DNA of 64,000 bases from Novipirellula artificiosorum (GTDB taxonomy: Bacteria; Planctomycetota; Planctomycetia; Pirellulales; Pirellulaceae): positions 18,174 to 82,173 of the forward strand of contig NZ_SJPV01000008.1 in the NCBI RefSeq assembly GCF_007860135.1, written 5' to 3'. Shown piece by piece: positions 1 to 8,428 of the stretch; position 1 is the stretch's first letter, and the number at the start of each line of letters is the position of its first letter. The notes under the pieces were generated by a model that was not told the DNA's origin, ran no database searches, and saw only the letters and a program-made list of their open reading frames with translations. The translations under genes and the position numbers were made by a program.

Positions 1-492
1 AGGGGGCCTTTGTCATGTTCGCTCGAATGGGAGAAAAGGGTCGATAAGATCTTCGATCGGAAGGAAAGCGAAAAGAAAGGATGGAAAAGTGGCGATTTCT
101 CAAGCGAATAGGACAACCGCAGCGGTAAACTGAGGTTAGCGGGGCAAAAACGAGGCCATTTGCTCAGGATCCTTGGTGTTTTTGTTGGCACGCTTGTCAA
201 AACGATAGCGTTTTTCGACTCAATAAGGGCGGAATTCTTGGCTTCGGGCTTGGGGGAAAAATGCTGCCAAGCTATACATAAGGACCAATGGCAGGTGCCG
301 GTTGTAGGCACATCCGTTGATTCATTCCGTTGAGATGGCCTCGATTGAGCTGCAATTTGCCATCGAAAAAATCGTCGTGCGGGTCTCGCGCGGCCAGAAA
401 GCGAAGCAACCAGGAGTTGGATTCCGTTTTGCTGGCCAGCTGCGTCCCCCACTCCCATCCAAACCACAAATCACACCCCTACAAAATCATTT
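1..492. other. Upstream region without a convincing gene
   Basis: No convincing coding region is seen in this stretch; the short open frames on both strands have no recognisable domains and overlap each other. It precedes the charged protein gene that begins at 493. The only signal that can be offered is a weak promoter-like pair, listed separately. The gene left of the window edge is not visible. Confidence 0.5.
250..278 (+). promoter_or_regulatory. Possible sigma-70-type promoter
   Basis: A TTGGGG hexamer (250-255) and TATACA (273-278) are separated by 17 bases and lie about 215 bases upstream of the gene at 493. The -10 match is fair and the -35 match is poor. It is a pattern match only; planctomycete promoters are poorly defined. 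Confidence 0.25.
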
Positions 493-2274
493 ATGAGATC
501 AGATCATTGGAATTTCCTAGCCAATTTGCTAGGAACCCCAGGCGGACCCGCTCCCCGCGAAGAAAGCGAGCCGGCAAAAAGCGAACAGCGTGCGAAGGCC
601 GAATCGGGTGACAAGCCAGAAACGAAGCAAGCGGACGATTCGAAGCCGGAAGACAATCGACGCGAAGACAAGAAATCCGCGAAGCGGGATGAACGCAAGC
701 AGCCTGAAACGCTGACGAAAACGGAACCAGAACCCACCAGCGATGCGGTCGCCGAAGAAGCCGCCAGTGTCGATGATGTCATTGAAGCCCTGCAGTCGGT
801 CACTCCGCCACAGGTGATTCCTGGATTTGGGCCGCCGAAGAAGACCGAAGCGGCAAAACCGACCGAGAGCCGCTCGGCAGGTCGAAGTCCGGCATCCGCA
901 CCCGTTCGCCGCGAAACGCCAGCCAAGGCTGAAGTCGCGCCCGTCGAGATGGCTGCAGACTCGGACAACGAGAACGACAACGATGAGCTGTCGCAAGCCT
1001 GGGGAGGTTTGGCGAGCCAATTGGGGATTCAGGAGGATCCCTCGTCATCGAGTCCGCCGCCAAAGCCTACCAAAGAGGCGTCGCGGGAGTCGCGGTCGCC
1101 AGAGAGTCGCAAGCCAAAACGAGAAGAGGACAACCGAACGCGAGCCCCTCGGCCGGCTGTTGGTTTCGGTACGGGGCTTGGGATCGATCTCGGGCCGGAA
1201 CCGATCGACGAGAACCCTGCAGACGAAGTTGCCAGCAAAGAAAGTGTCAATAAGGAAGTTGACAGTAAAAAAGTGGTCAGTGATTTCGCAGCCGATCTTG
1301 CCGGTGCCGATCGTGACACGGATGAGCTTGGTTGGCAGCCTCCCCGTCCCCGTCGTGATTCGGCTCGCGAGGACTCGCCACGACGCAAAGAGCCATCGCG
1401 TCGCGAACGGTCGTCACGCGAACCTGCGGATGAAATCCTGGCGAAGCCCAAGGCGTTTGCAGACGATCGCGAAGCCGATGAGGATTCGACCGCAGAGAAG
1501 GGTGGGTCGGCACGACGTCGTGGACGCCGCCGTGGTGTCCGTCAACGGATGAGCGAAGACGCGATTGACAGTGGCGGCGACGATTCGGGGAAATCGCCCC
1601 GTGGTCGTTCGAGTTCCCGAACCGAACCGGCGCGATCGGAGCTATCGAGCCGGGATGCTGATGAGGATGCGCCTCGTCGTCGTTCACGCAAGTCGAGTTT
1701 TGTGACCGATCTTGACGATCAGGCCGATGATGAATTACCCGAAGATCTGTTCGGTGACGACCTCGATACAGAGGACGTCGATACGGACGACGTCGAGGTT
1801 AGCGGAGACAGCCGTGATGATCAGGAGGAAGAAGCACCTCGTTCTCGCTCCCGACGTCGTGGGCGCCGCGGTGGCCGCCGAAGCCGTGGTCGTGATAGCG
1901 AAACCAAGACCAGCGAAGAGTCAACCAGTCGTCGTGGGATGACAGAGTCGGACGATTTGGAGAGCACATCCGAGTTTGACGATGATCATGAAGACGACGA
2001 AGAAGTGGAAGTGATTCGTCGTGGTCGACGACGAGGTCGCCCGCAGCGAGATCAGGACTCGTCAACCGAGGACAATGCGGAACGCGAATCTCAGGGTCGC
2101 GGACGAGGGCGTGGACGACAGAGCGAAGCCGACAGCGACGACCCCGTAGCGCCGCGTCCCAATGTGCCCACATGGCTCGAAACGGTCACGTTGCTTGTCG
2201 ATTCGAACGTGGAAAACCACAAGAAGACACCGGCTCGTGGCGGCGGTGGGCGAGGCCGCGGTAAACGCCGGTAA
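493..2274 (+). CDS. Highly charged low-complexity protein with RG-rich C-terminus
   Basis: 593 residues, almost entirely composed of R, D, E, S, P and K and predicted disordered. The first 20 residues are different: a short hydrophobic and aromatic segment, DHWNFLANLLG, starts at residue 4. Acidic runs (DDELPEDLFGDDLDTEDVD) alternate with basic RG patches (RRRGRRRG, RRGRRGGRRSRGR, GRGRGRGR). Just before the end there is a short ordered-looking stretch (VPTWLETVTLLVDSNVENH), then a GGGGRGRGKRR tail. RG/RGG tracts alternating with acidic blocks are typical of RNA-binding disordered regions such as the RNase E scaffold, so an RNA-associated role is possible but is inference only. The ATG at 493 is the only start that keeps the conserved-looking N-terminus. 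It stands alone, ahead of the methyltransferase. Confidence 0.7.
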   Translation: MRSDHWNFLANLLGTPGGPAPREESEPAKSEQRAKAESGDKPETKQADDSKPEDNRREDKKSAKRDERKQPETLTKTEPEPTSDAVAEEAASVDDVIEALQSVTPPQVIPGFGPPKKTEAAKPTESRSAGRSPASAPVRRETPAKAEVAPVEMAADSDNENDNDELSQAWGGLASQLGIQEDPSSSSPPPKPTKEASRESRSPESRKPKREEDNRTRAPRPAVGFGTGLGIDLGPEPIDENPADEVASKESVNKEVDSKKVVSDFAADLAGADRDTDELGWQPPRPRRDSAREDSPRRKEPSRRERSSREPADEILAKPKAFADDREADEDSTAEKGGSARRRGRRRGVRQRMSEDAIDSGGDDSGKSPRGRSSSRTEPARSELSSRDADEDAPRRRSRKSSFVTDLDDQADDELPEDLFGDDLDTEDVDTDDVEVSGDSRDDQEEEAPRSRSRRRGRRGGRRSRGRDSETKTSEESTSRRGMTESDDLESTSEFDDDHEDDEEVEVIRRGRRRGRPQRDQDSSTEDNAERESQGRGRGRGRQSEADSDDPVAPRPNVPTWLETVTLLVDSNVENHKKTPARGGGGRGRGKRR

Positions 2275-2379
2275 AGGCGATAGGCGGGCTAATTTGGTGT
2301 TTGGAGCGTTTGCGAAGGTGTGACGTTGGCTCACGCCGGCGTTTCGCTCCTCCTCATTCCTTTACCTGATCGATCCCTT

Positions 2380-3348
2380 ATGTCGGCTCAAGACCAAACG
2401 CTCGACCAATACCACGAGCTGATGCAGATCAACGTGGTCTCGCATCTGCTCCGCAGCGCCCGCGAAACCGGCTTGTTGGACGAGCTAAAGAACGGGCAGC
2501 GGACCCTCGAGCAACTATGCGAATCGTTGTCACTGCTGGTTCAGCCAACATCACTGTTGCTCGATGCATTGATCGCGATTGGTATCGTTCAGAAATATGG
2601 TAACGATCATGCATTGTCTCCTGCGGCTCAGTTGCTGTGTAGCTATGACGTTGATTTAGGGGACGCTCGTTGGGGCCAACTGGCCGACCAAGTCCGCGGC
2701 CGTCGAAAGCGATCCGATGCCGATTCGATTCGCTATTTTGAACAGATCGCAGCGACCCAATGGATTCACACTCCCGCTGCGATTCAGGCGGCAGAGATCT
2801 TGAATCTGGGCGGAGAAGGCGAGGAGCTTGGGCTGAGCATTTTGGATCTCGGCTGTGGGTCAGCGGTTTGGAGTTGCGCGATGGTACATCGCGACGTGGA
2901 GGCGACGATCACGGCGGTGGACCTTCCCGGCCCACTGGCTGCTGCAATCAGCATGGCAGCGTCGATCGATGTCACCGATCGCTTTTCTGTGATCGAAAGT
3001 GACCCGTTGGAGGTCGATGGACTTGAACCGGTCTATGACATCGTGCTGCTAGCACAGCGGCTGTTTGGCTTGGGCGAAGAGGGGCAGATACGGTTGTTGG
3101 AAAAAGCGGTCTCGGCAATCCGGCCCGGTGGCCGGTTGGTCGTCATCGATCTGTTCCGAGGACCTACGAAGCCAAGCTTGGCGGAAAGTGTTGAGGCGTT
3201 GAAGCTGGAACTCGATACCCCTGCGGGCGGAATGAAGACGCTCAAGGAAGCCGAAGCGATGCTTGGCTCGGCGGGTTTGGGGCAAATTCAGTTTTCATTT
3301 CTTGTGGCAAGCCGCATTCATCTGGGGATGATGGTAGCAGTCCGGTAG
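2380..3348 (+). CDS. Class I SAM-dependent methyltransferase, O-methyltransferase-like
   Basis: About 322 residues. The N-terminal ~110 residues look like the winged-helix dimerisation domain of small-molecule O-methyltransferases (LDELKNGQRTLEQLCESL, followed by a LSPAAQLL segment). The Rossmann part carries motif I ILDLGCGSAVWS at residues ~154-165, an acidic ribose-binding residue in AVDLPG, and a later GGRLVVIDLF strand. It should transfer a methyl group from S-adenosylmethionine to an unidentified small acceptor. The ATG at 2380 is chosen over an in-frame GTG at 2320 because the protein homology-like part begins with MSAQDQTLDQYHELMQINVV. It ends convergently with the gene at 3412. Confidence 0.8.
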   Translation: MSAQDQTLDQYHELMQINVVSHLLRSARETGLLDELKNGQRTLEQLCESLSLLVQPTSLLLDALIAIGIVQKYGNDHALSPAAQLLCSYDVDLGDARWGQLADQVRGRRKRSDADSIRYFEQIAATQWIHTPAAIQAAEILNLGGEGEELGLSILDLGCGSAVWSCAMVHRDVEATITAVDLPGPLAAAISMAASIDVTDRFSVIESDPLEVDGLEPVYDIVLLAQRLFGLGEEGQIRLLEKAVSAIRPGGRLVVIDLFRGPTKPSLAESVEALKLELDTPAGGMKTLKEAEAMLGSAGLGQIQFSFLVASRIHLGMMVAVR

Positions 3349-3411
3349 CTACGTTTGCTGTTCCTTGCCAAACCATGATGCACGAAATCAATACGTCGGC
3401 AAGTCTCTCGC

Positions 3412-5850
3412 CTACAAGCGTTGCAGTTCGTTCAGTAGAAGCCGAGCGGAGCTGGCATTCTGCCGATCTCCTGTTTGCTGGGAAATCATCAGAGCCGTTT
3501 TCGATATCTCAAAGGCCTCGTGAACGAGTCCATTTTCGGCGAGGGCCTGAGCATGGACCAGCAGCGTGGATGGATCCTTGCCGCCGGTGAACTTGTAGGC
3601 CTGGGTCGACAACCGCAGCGCCTGTTTGGCATCCTCCGGCGTTATGTCGAGGGGGTTCAGCAGCGTAACGGCCAAACCCGCAAGCGCCGCGGACGACTCG
3701 GGGTCTCGCCTAAGGGCTTTGCGGTACAGGGTTTCGGCTTGATCGACCTTTTGTTCAAGCAAAAGAACGCGAGCCAACGCAACGTAGGGTGACGCAAATT
3801 CGGGGTCCAGTCGCGAGGCCTGGATCAGGTGTTCTTTACCCTCGTTGGTCTTTCCCATTTGGACGGAAAGGACGCCCAACGCGTGGTAAGCGGGAGCGCT
3901 ATCAGGGACCGCCTTGATGGCGCTTCGATACGCTTCGGCGGCCTTTGAAAACTCGCCCGTTCTTTCGAGAATCGACCCGTGTAACACATGGGCCCGTCCA
4001 TTATCGGGGTTGGCGTCAAGGATGATCGCGATTTGATCTTTCGCTTGCTGGATTTTGTTGAGTCGAAGGTACACGTCCCCCAGGCACAGCCGAGCTTCAG
4101 CGTATTCCGGGTTTTCCGCCAGCGCTCTTTCAAAAGCTTGAATCGCAAGTTCGTACTCTCCATCAAAAATGCATGATTTCCCCTCTTTCACCAGGGCGTA
4201 TTCGTCAATGAAGTTCTGCGAGATCTGAGCGATGGCGTCGTCCGACGTATTGACGAACTCAGGGATGTTCGCGGCCATTTGGTCCGAAGTGAAATGGGAC
4301 AGGACGACCGGAGGAGTGGTTCGGCCCGCTTCATCGAAATGCGTTAAGAACAATTGCGTGTAGGGCGAAAGCGTTTTCGACGAAAAAACCATCCACTTAC
4401 CATTGGGCGACCAACTGTGCCAAGAATTCATTCGATTCGTATTGCAGTTCAGTCGTCGGGCCTCGCCGCCTTCGGCGGGAATCAGGAACAGCTCGCTATC
4501 CGGTTGCAGCAGCATAAAACTCTTTGCTTGACAAAAGACGATCCATTTGCCGTCAGGCGAGTACTTGGGAAAGTAGTTGCTCATCTCATTGTTGGAAGCG
4601 CCCAACAGCGGCTTCGGTGTGCCTCCCTTGCCATCATTGAAAGGAATTCGCCAAAGGTCGAACTGGAATTCCTCCTTGTGGTCGATGAAATCACGCACAT
4701 CTTCCCGCTTGATCAGGCCATGTCCTTTCTTGGTTACCTTCAGTTCGCAAGATTCGTGCCGAGCAAAAACGATATGCTTGCCGTCTGGGCTCCAGGCCGG
4801 ATTGCTTTGCACGAAGTTTGGGTCATCGGCGCCCGGCAAAGCATGGAACGTTTTGTTCTGAAGGTCATAAAACGCCAAAATTCCGCGGACGGGAAAAAAG
4901 AGTTGGCTAAATTCCAAGTCGTCCAAGGGCGCAAAGACCGAAGCATCCTTGACGGTGCTGATCACGTATCGACCATCGGGTGAAACCTGTGAAAGTAGCC
5001 CTAGCGTTTCCTCGTCCGCCTCGGGCTTGTAGTCGCTCCAGGTGATGATTTTGGGGTCATCGAAGGTCATCTCCTGCGACACGGGGCTCAGAACATAGGA
5101 TCCCTTATCACTGCCGTAGTCCACGTCCATCCCTAGGGTCTTGCCGTCGCTTGAAAACGAATGGCAATTGCCGCATAGAGGCATCTTGTCCAACACGACC
5201 GGCGGCTGCTCGCAGTTGGCAATGGATCCGAATCGCCAGCGGATATGCGCGCCGGGATCTTTCACAGCCTCAGCAAACGGCAAGTTGACTTCTCGGTAGA
5301 AGATCGGTGCGCCAACTTCGTCACGGGACGTGCTGATCGAAACATGGTCTTCTGAAAGCGTGTTTTCCGGGTCCTTGCTGTCGATACCGTAGACGGCGAC
5401 GTGTGCCTTCGCGTCAAGAGATCGCTGTTTGATTTCGTTCCAGGCATCTTCTGGCGGAGTCCATTCGCAGGTGTTGGCGGTGAATTGCATGGGGGCGCCA
5501 TCGGCAAATTCAATCAGGATCTTCCAACGGTCAACCTGGTCCGTCTTGTCGCGCCAAACAAATCGTGTCGGGGCGATCTCCGCAGGAAACAGGCTGCCGT
5601 CGAAGGGGCATTGGATTTTCAGTGCCGGCGGTTGTGCCTTGCCAAGGGTGGTGGATGTTGCGGTTGGTTGCAGGGTCGCATCGATCGTCGGCGAGGAAGC
5701 AAACCACCAAGCCGATACGCCGCCAACCCCCGCCAAAAGCAGTCCGATCGCGACCAGCCAAATAATCGGGACAGACGAACGACTGGATTCTTCACGGGAC
5801 GATTTTCGCTGTTTTTGAGTCTTGCGCTGCTTGGACCGTTTCGGACTCAT
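3412..5850 (-). CDS. Membrane-anchored PD40/TolB-propeller and TPR protein with c-type haem motif
   Basis: 812 residues. A basic N-terminus is followed by one membrane helix at about 28-51, so the bulk should lie outside the cytoplasm. A single c-type haem site, CGNCH, is at 226-230. TolB/PD40-type beta-propeller blades follow (NPAWSPDGKHIVFAR near 350, KYSPDGKWIVFC near 430, SWSPNGKWMVFS near 480). From about 550 to the end there are tandem TPR repeats (GDVYLRLNKIQQAKDQI and others). The order anchor, haem, propeller, TPR suggests a periplasmic scaffold that might also bind or pass electrons; the function is not known. Similar PD40-TPR architectures occur in planctomycetes. No partner gene adjoins it: the left neighbour converges and the right side is repeat-rich intergenic DNA. 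Confidence 0.8.
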   Translation of the reverse strand: MSPKRSKQRKTQKQRKSSREESSRSSVPIIWLVAIGLLLAGVGGVSAWWFASSPTIDATLQPTATSTTLGKAQPPALKIQCPFDGSLFPAEIAPTRFVWRDKTDQVDRWKILIEFADGAPMQFTANTCEWTPPEDAWNEIKQRSLDAKAHVAVYGIDSKDPENTLSEDHVSISTSRDEVGAPIFYREVNLPFAEAVKDPGAHIRWRFGSIANCEQPPVVLDKMPLCGNCHSFSSDGKTLGMDVDYGSDKGSYVLSPVSQEMTFDDPKIITWSDYKPEADEETLGLLSQVSPDGRYVISTVKDASVFAPLDDLEFSQLFFPVRGILAFYDLQNKTFHALPGADDPNFVQSNPAWSPDGKHIVFARHESCELKVTKKGHGLIKREDVRDFIDHKEEFQFDLWRIPFNDGKGGTPKPLLGASNNEMSNYFPKYSPDGKWIVFCQAKSFMLLQPDSELFLIPAEGGEARRLNCNTNRMNSWHSWSPNGKWMVFSSKTLSPYTQLFLTHFDEAGRTTPPVVLSHFTSDQMAANIPEFVNTSDDAIAQISQNFIDEYALVKEGKSCIFDGEYELAIQAFERALAENPEYAEARLCLGDVYLRLNKIQQAKDQIAIILDANPDNGRAHVLHGSILERTGEFSKAAEAYRSAIKAVPDSAPAYHALGVLSVQMGKTNEGKEHLIQASRLDPEFASPYVALARVLLLEQKVDQAETLYRKALRRDPESSAALAGLAVTLLNPLDITPEDAKQALRLSTQAYKFTGGKDPSTLLVHAQALAENGLVHEAFEISKTALMISQQTGDRQNASSARLLLNELQRL

Positions 5851-5997
5851 CTCATTCTCGGCTCTTCTGGAAACCCTCTAGCGTAGTTGTCTCAGGCGTT
5901 GCGGGCCACCTCGGAATCCAAATGGCAAGGTAAGTGGAGTGACTTTGAAAATTCCGTTTCACCTGATGATCTGGCTCCCTTCTCCCCACCCGATTTT

Positions 5998-6068
5998 GAG
6001 GTCGTCCGGTTTTTAAGTTGTGACGAACACAGTGTTTCGGTATCCAACTACCCCTGCCCGCGCAGCGC
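5998..6068. repeat. Solo end related to the 6585-6825 element
   Basis: The sequence starting GAGGTCGTCCGGTTTTTAAG at 5998 resembles the left terminus of the element at 6585 with two mismatches, and the similarity continues through ATCCAAC and CCCCTGCCCGCGCAGCG to about 6068. No matching right end is seen close by, so it is a truncated copy, or the left remnant of an older copy into which later elements inserted. Confidence 0.65.
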
Positions 6069-6266
6069 TCGTTGTACCGCGCATCTCGGGTGCTGTCTAA
6101 TACATCTGCGGGGTAGGTGACGAGATTTCGCTCTGGACTTTCGACAAACCGCTGCGAATGATTGCTGCCTTGCGGTTCGCGCTGGTGCTGCGAACATGGG
6201 CAAGCCTGTTGCACGGAGGTGCGGTTCATGGGTGCGGTGGCTCTCGGACTCCTCGGTCAAAAAACC

Positions 6267-6563
6267 GGCTCATCCGACGGAAGCGCGCGGAACCCAGACT
6301 CAAGGTTTTTTGGAGGTATGGCTCCGGTGTCCAATGATCTCTTAGAAAAGAGTCCCCGACGGTCGGTCGTCCGCCGGGAACCGGTAGCACCCTTGGCGCA
6401 CCGTCGACCGGGATATCCCTTGTCAAGTTGCACCTCTGCAGAGCTCGACTCCGTTTCTCCCGGCAACTGCACGATAACAAGTGAAAATAGCTCCTGCCAG
6501 CAATGATGGGACACCGGAGAGATGCCTCGAAAACCTCCTGCGCACGCTTCCGCCGGATGAGCC
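6267..6563. mobile_element. Miniature inverted-repeat element, copy A (family 1)
   Basis: About 297 bp, nearly identical to 31040-31335. The left end GGCTCATCCGACGGAAGCG and the reverse complement of the right end, GGCTCATCCGGCGGAAGCG, differ at one position in 19. Weaker inverted similarity continues inward for some 40 bases (AGGTTTT, CTCCGGTGTCC on both arms). No transposase is encoded; the open frames inside are short and without domains. The flanks are A-rich on both sides (AAAAAACC before, AAAAAAAT after), which would fit a decayed 8-bp target duplication. It has the features of a non-autonomous MITE-like element mobilised by a transposase encoded elsewhere. Confidence 0.8.
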
Positions 6564-6584
6564 AAAAAAATATCACCGGATTAG

Positions 6585-6825
6585 GAGGTCGTGCAGTTTT
6601 TAAGTTGTGACTGCTGAATTGTTTAGGTATCCAACCACCCCTGCCCGCGCAGCGGGAGGGGTCGAGCGCAGCGAGGGGGAGGGCCGGTATAGAAACCGTG
6701 CTGGAATTTCATGTTGTCATCGCAGCCCGTTTTCCCTCTCCCTCGCTTAGGCTCGACCTCTCCCAGAGGGAGAGGTAAATCTTGTAAGTCTTTTTCAATC
6801 AACAACTTAAAAACTGCACGACCTC
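6585..6825. mobile_element. Second miniature element with perfect 24-bp terminal inverted repeats (family 2)
   Basis: 241 bp. The first 24 bases (6585-6608, starting GAGGTCGTGCAG) are the exact reverse complement of the last 24 (6802-6825). TTAG stands immediately outside both ends (6581-6584 and 6826-6829), consistent with a 4-bp target duplication. The interior has C- and G-rich blocks of inverse sense (CGGGAGGGGTCGAGCGCAGC and GGCTCGACCTCTCCCAGAGG), so the whole element can fold on itself. No protein is encoded. Related ends occur at 5998 and at 28949-28972. Confidence 0.75.
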
Positions 6826-6829
6826 TTAG

Positions 6830-7166
6830 GATGAGGGGGTGGCAGCAGCGTGATCGAGCCCAAGAGTCGGTCCGCAAACCGTGAGCAGATAACGCATTTC
6901 CCTGCGATCTGGCGATCGCGAGGGGAGCCAGAATCCATGAGCACGACTTGCGTAGGTACCGATGCCCCAGCGTGGACGGATCTAGCCTGAACGGCCTCCG
7001 TGGGTGGGAAGCCGCGCCCAAGGTGGGGTTCAACTGAATCGAGCTGATCGCCTTTGTTTGCTTCCTGTCTTGGTGGTTCGCTTCCCGCGATGGCGGTCAT
7101 GTCGCCTCGCATGTTGGCCGAGGGGACGACTTCGCCCCAAATTCGAAAGAAAATGGCTGCGCCACG
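6830..7166. other. Intergenic, no gene seen
   Basis: About 340 bases between the repeat cluster and the rpmF promoter-like site. The overlapping short open frames on both strands resemble nothing recognisable, and no tRNA, SRP, RNase P or tmRNA signature was found by eye. Confidence 0.5.
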
Positions 7167-7196
7167 TTGACGAAACCGAGGTGTTGCTTCTACGAT
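7167..7196 (+). promoter_or_regulatory. Possible promoter of rpmF and the fab genes
   Basis: TTGACG at 7167-7172 and TACGAT at 7191-7196 with an 18-base spacer, about 45 bases before the rpmF start. The -35 matches the sigma-70 consensus at 5 of 6 positions and the -10 at 4 of 6. Confidence 0.4.
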
Positions 7197-7241
7197 ACGC
7201 GGCTCAAATCAACCGAAACCCCTCTCTATGGACCCCCAGAG

Positions 7242-7424
7242 ATGGCTGTCCCCAAAAGAAAACACTCCAATAGCCGTACCGGTAAGCGCCGTAGCCACGA
7301 CCGCGTCAAGCGACGCCAAGTGAGTTATTGCCCGCAGTGCAGTTCTGCCGTGCCGACTCACACGGTATGCCCAAAATGTGGGTATTACCAGGGTCGAACC
7401 GTGGTCGAGCAAGCTGACGAGTAG
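7242..7424 (+). CDS. rpmF: 50S ribosomal protein L32
   Basis: 60 residues, a normal L32 length. It begins MAVPKRKHSNSRTGKRRSHD, the basic N-terminal tail of the family, and has a zinc-ribbon of four cysteines (CPQC at 30-33, CPKC at 43-46). L32 binds 23S rRNA near the exit tunnel region of the large subunit. The ATG at 7242 is fixed by the conserved MAVPKRK start. It lies 45 bases ahead of fabD, the classic rpmF-fab linkage of bacteria, but the usual plsX and fabH between them are absent here. Confidence 0.97.
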   Translation: MAVPKRKHSNSRTGKRRSHDRVKRRQVSYCPQCSSAVPTHTVCPKCGYYQGRTVVEQADE

Positions 7425-7469
7425 GCCAGGCTCGCTGCTGAATCTCAGCTTTGAAAAGAGGAGCCCGTT

Positions 7470-8396
7470 GTGGCACTTGATGTAAAATCCGCAGGCATTT
7501 TGTTTCCAGGGCAAGGTGCACAGGCTGTCGGTATGGGGAAATGGTTGTGCGAAACCTATCCTGCGGCACGCCGTCGTTTTGATGCTGCTTCGGAAGTTCT
7601 CGGTTACGACCTTGCGGCGCTCTGTTTTGAAGGTCCCGCCGAGAAGCTGAATGCGACCGAGTTTTGTCAGCCCGCCTTGTTTGTCGTTGGCGTTGCCGCC
7701 GCGGATGTCTTGACGGCGGAGCGGCCCGAATGGATCGACTCGATCAAAGCAGCTGCGGGCTTGAGTCTTGGCGAATACACCGCCGTCTGTTTTGCCGGCG
7801 GCATGAAGTTCGAAGACGCCGTCACCGTCGTGAAACGCCGTGGCGAGGCGATGCAGGCGGCGTCGGATGTGGTTCGTAGCGGCATGGCCAGCGTCGTTGG
7901 TTTGGACCTCGAAAAGGTGCAAGCGGTTTGCGATGAAGCTCGCGGCGAGGTTGACGTCCTACGTCCTGCGAACTTGCTCTGTCCCGGGAATATCGCAATT
8001 TCTGGTCATTTATCCGCGATCGATCGAGCGGAACCGATTGCCGAGCAAGCGGGAGCCATGAAGGTAATCCGGTTGACGGTGGCCGGTGCGTTTCACACCT
8101 CGTTGATGCAATCGGCTGTCGAAACCTTAGCGGAGGCGCTCGATGCGGTCGAAATCGAAAACACGCGAATCCCGGTCTACAGCAATGTCGATGGAAAACC
8201 GCACACCGATGCGGGGGAAATCAAAGATCTGCTGAGCCGCCAGGTGGTCAATCCTGTCCTTTGGGAGGCCTCGATTCGGCAGATGATGAACGATGGCATC
8301 GAAGGGTTCATCGAAGCGGGAACCGGCCGCATTCTGCAAGGCACCCTCAAGCGAATCAACCGCAGGACGCCGACCGAAGGCTTCGGCGACGGTTGA
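7470..8396 (+). CDS. fabD: Malonyl-CoA:ACP transacylase
   Basis: 308 residues, the usual FabD length. It transfers malonyl from CoA to acyl carrier protein to feed fatty acid elongation in the cytoplasm. Visible motifs: GQGAQ at 14-18, nucleophile serine 99 in GLSLGEY, and catalytic histidine 209 in GAFHTSLM. The start is GTG at 7470, supported by an AGAGGAG ribosome-binding site at 7457-7463; no in-frame ATG fits the N-terminal strand. It is followed after 32 bases by fabG, so both probably share a transcript with rpmF. Confidence 0.97.
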   Translation: MALDVKSAGILFPGQGAQAVGMGKWLCETYPAARRRFDAASEVLGYDLAALCFEGPAEKLNATEFCQPALFVVGVAAADVLTAERPEWIDSIKAAAGLSLGEYTAVCFAGGMKFEDAVTVVKRRGEAMQAASDVVRSGMASVVGLDLEKVQAVCDEARGEVDVLRPANLLCPGNIAISGHLSAIDRAEPIAEQAGAMKVIRLTVAGAFHTSLMQSAVETLAEALDAVEIENTRIPVYSNVDGKPHTDAGEIKDLLSRQVVNPVLWEASIRQMMNDGIEGFIEAGTGRILQGTLKRINRRTPTEGFGDG

Positions 8397-8428
8397 TCCT
8401 CTCCCCTTTCTCGAACGACTGAAGACCA

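Noticed and set aside
272..469. Short 65-residue minus-strand frame ahead of the first gene
   Set aside because: No family, no clear ribosome-binding site, and it overlaps another short frame on the plus strand.
6226..6576. Short frames within the repeat element at 6267-6563
   Set aside because: The element has terminal repeats and no transposase-like motif; the same frames in the second copy differ only through shifts, and they show no domain.
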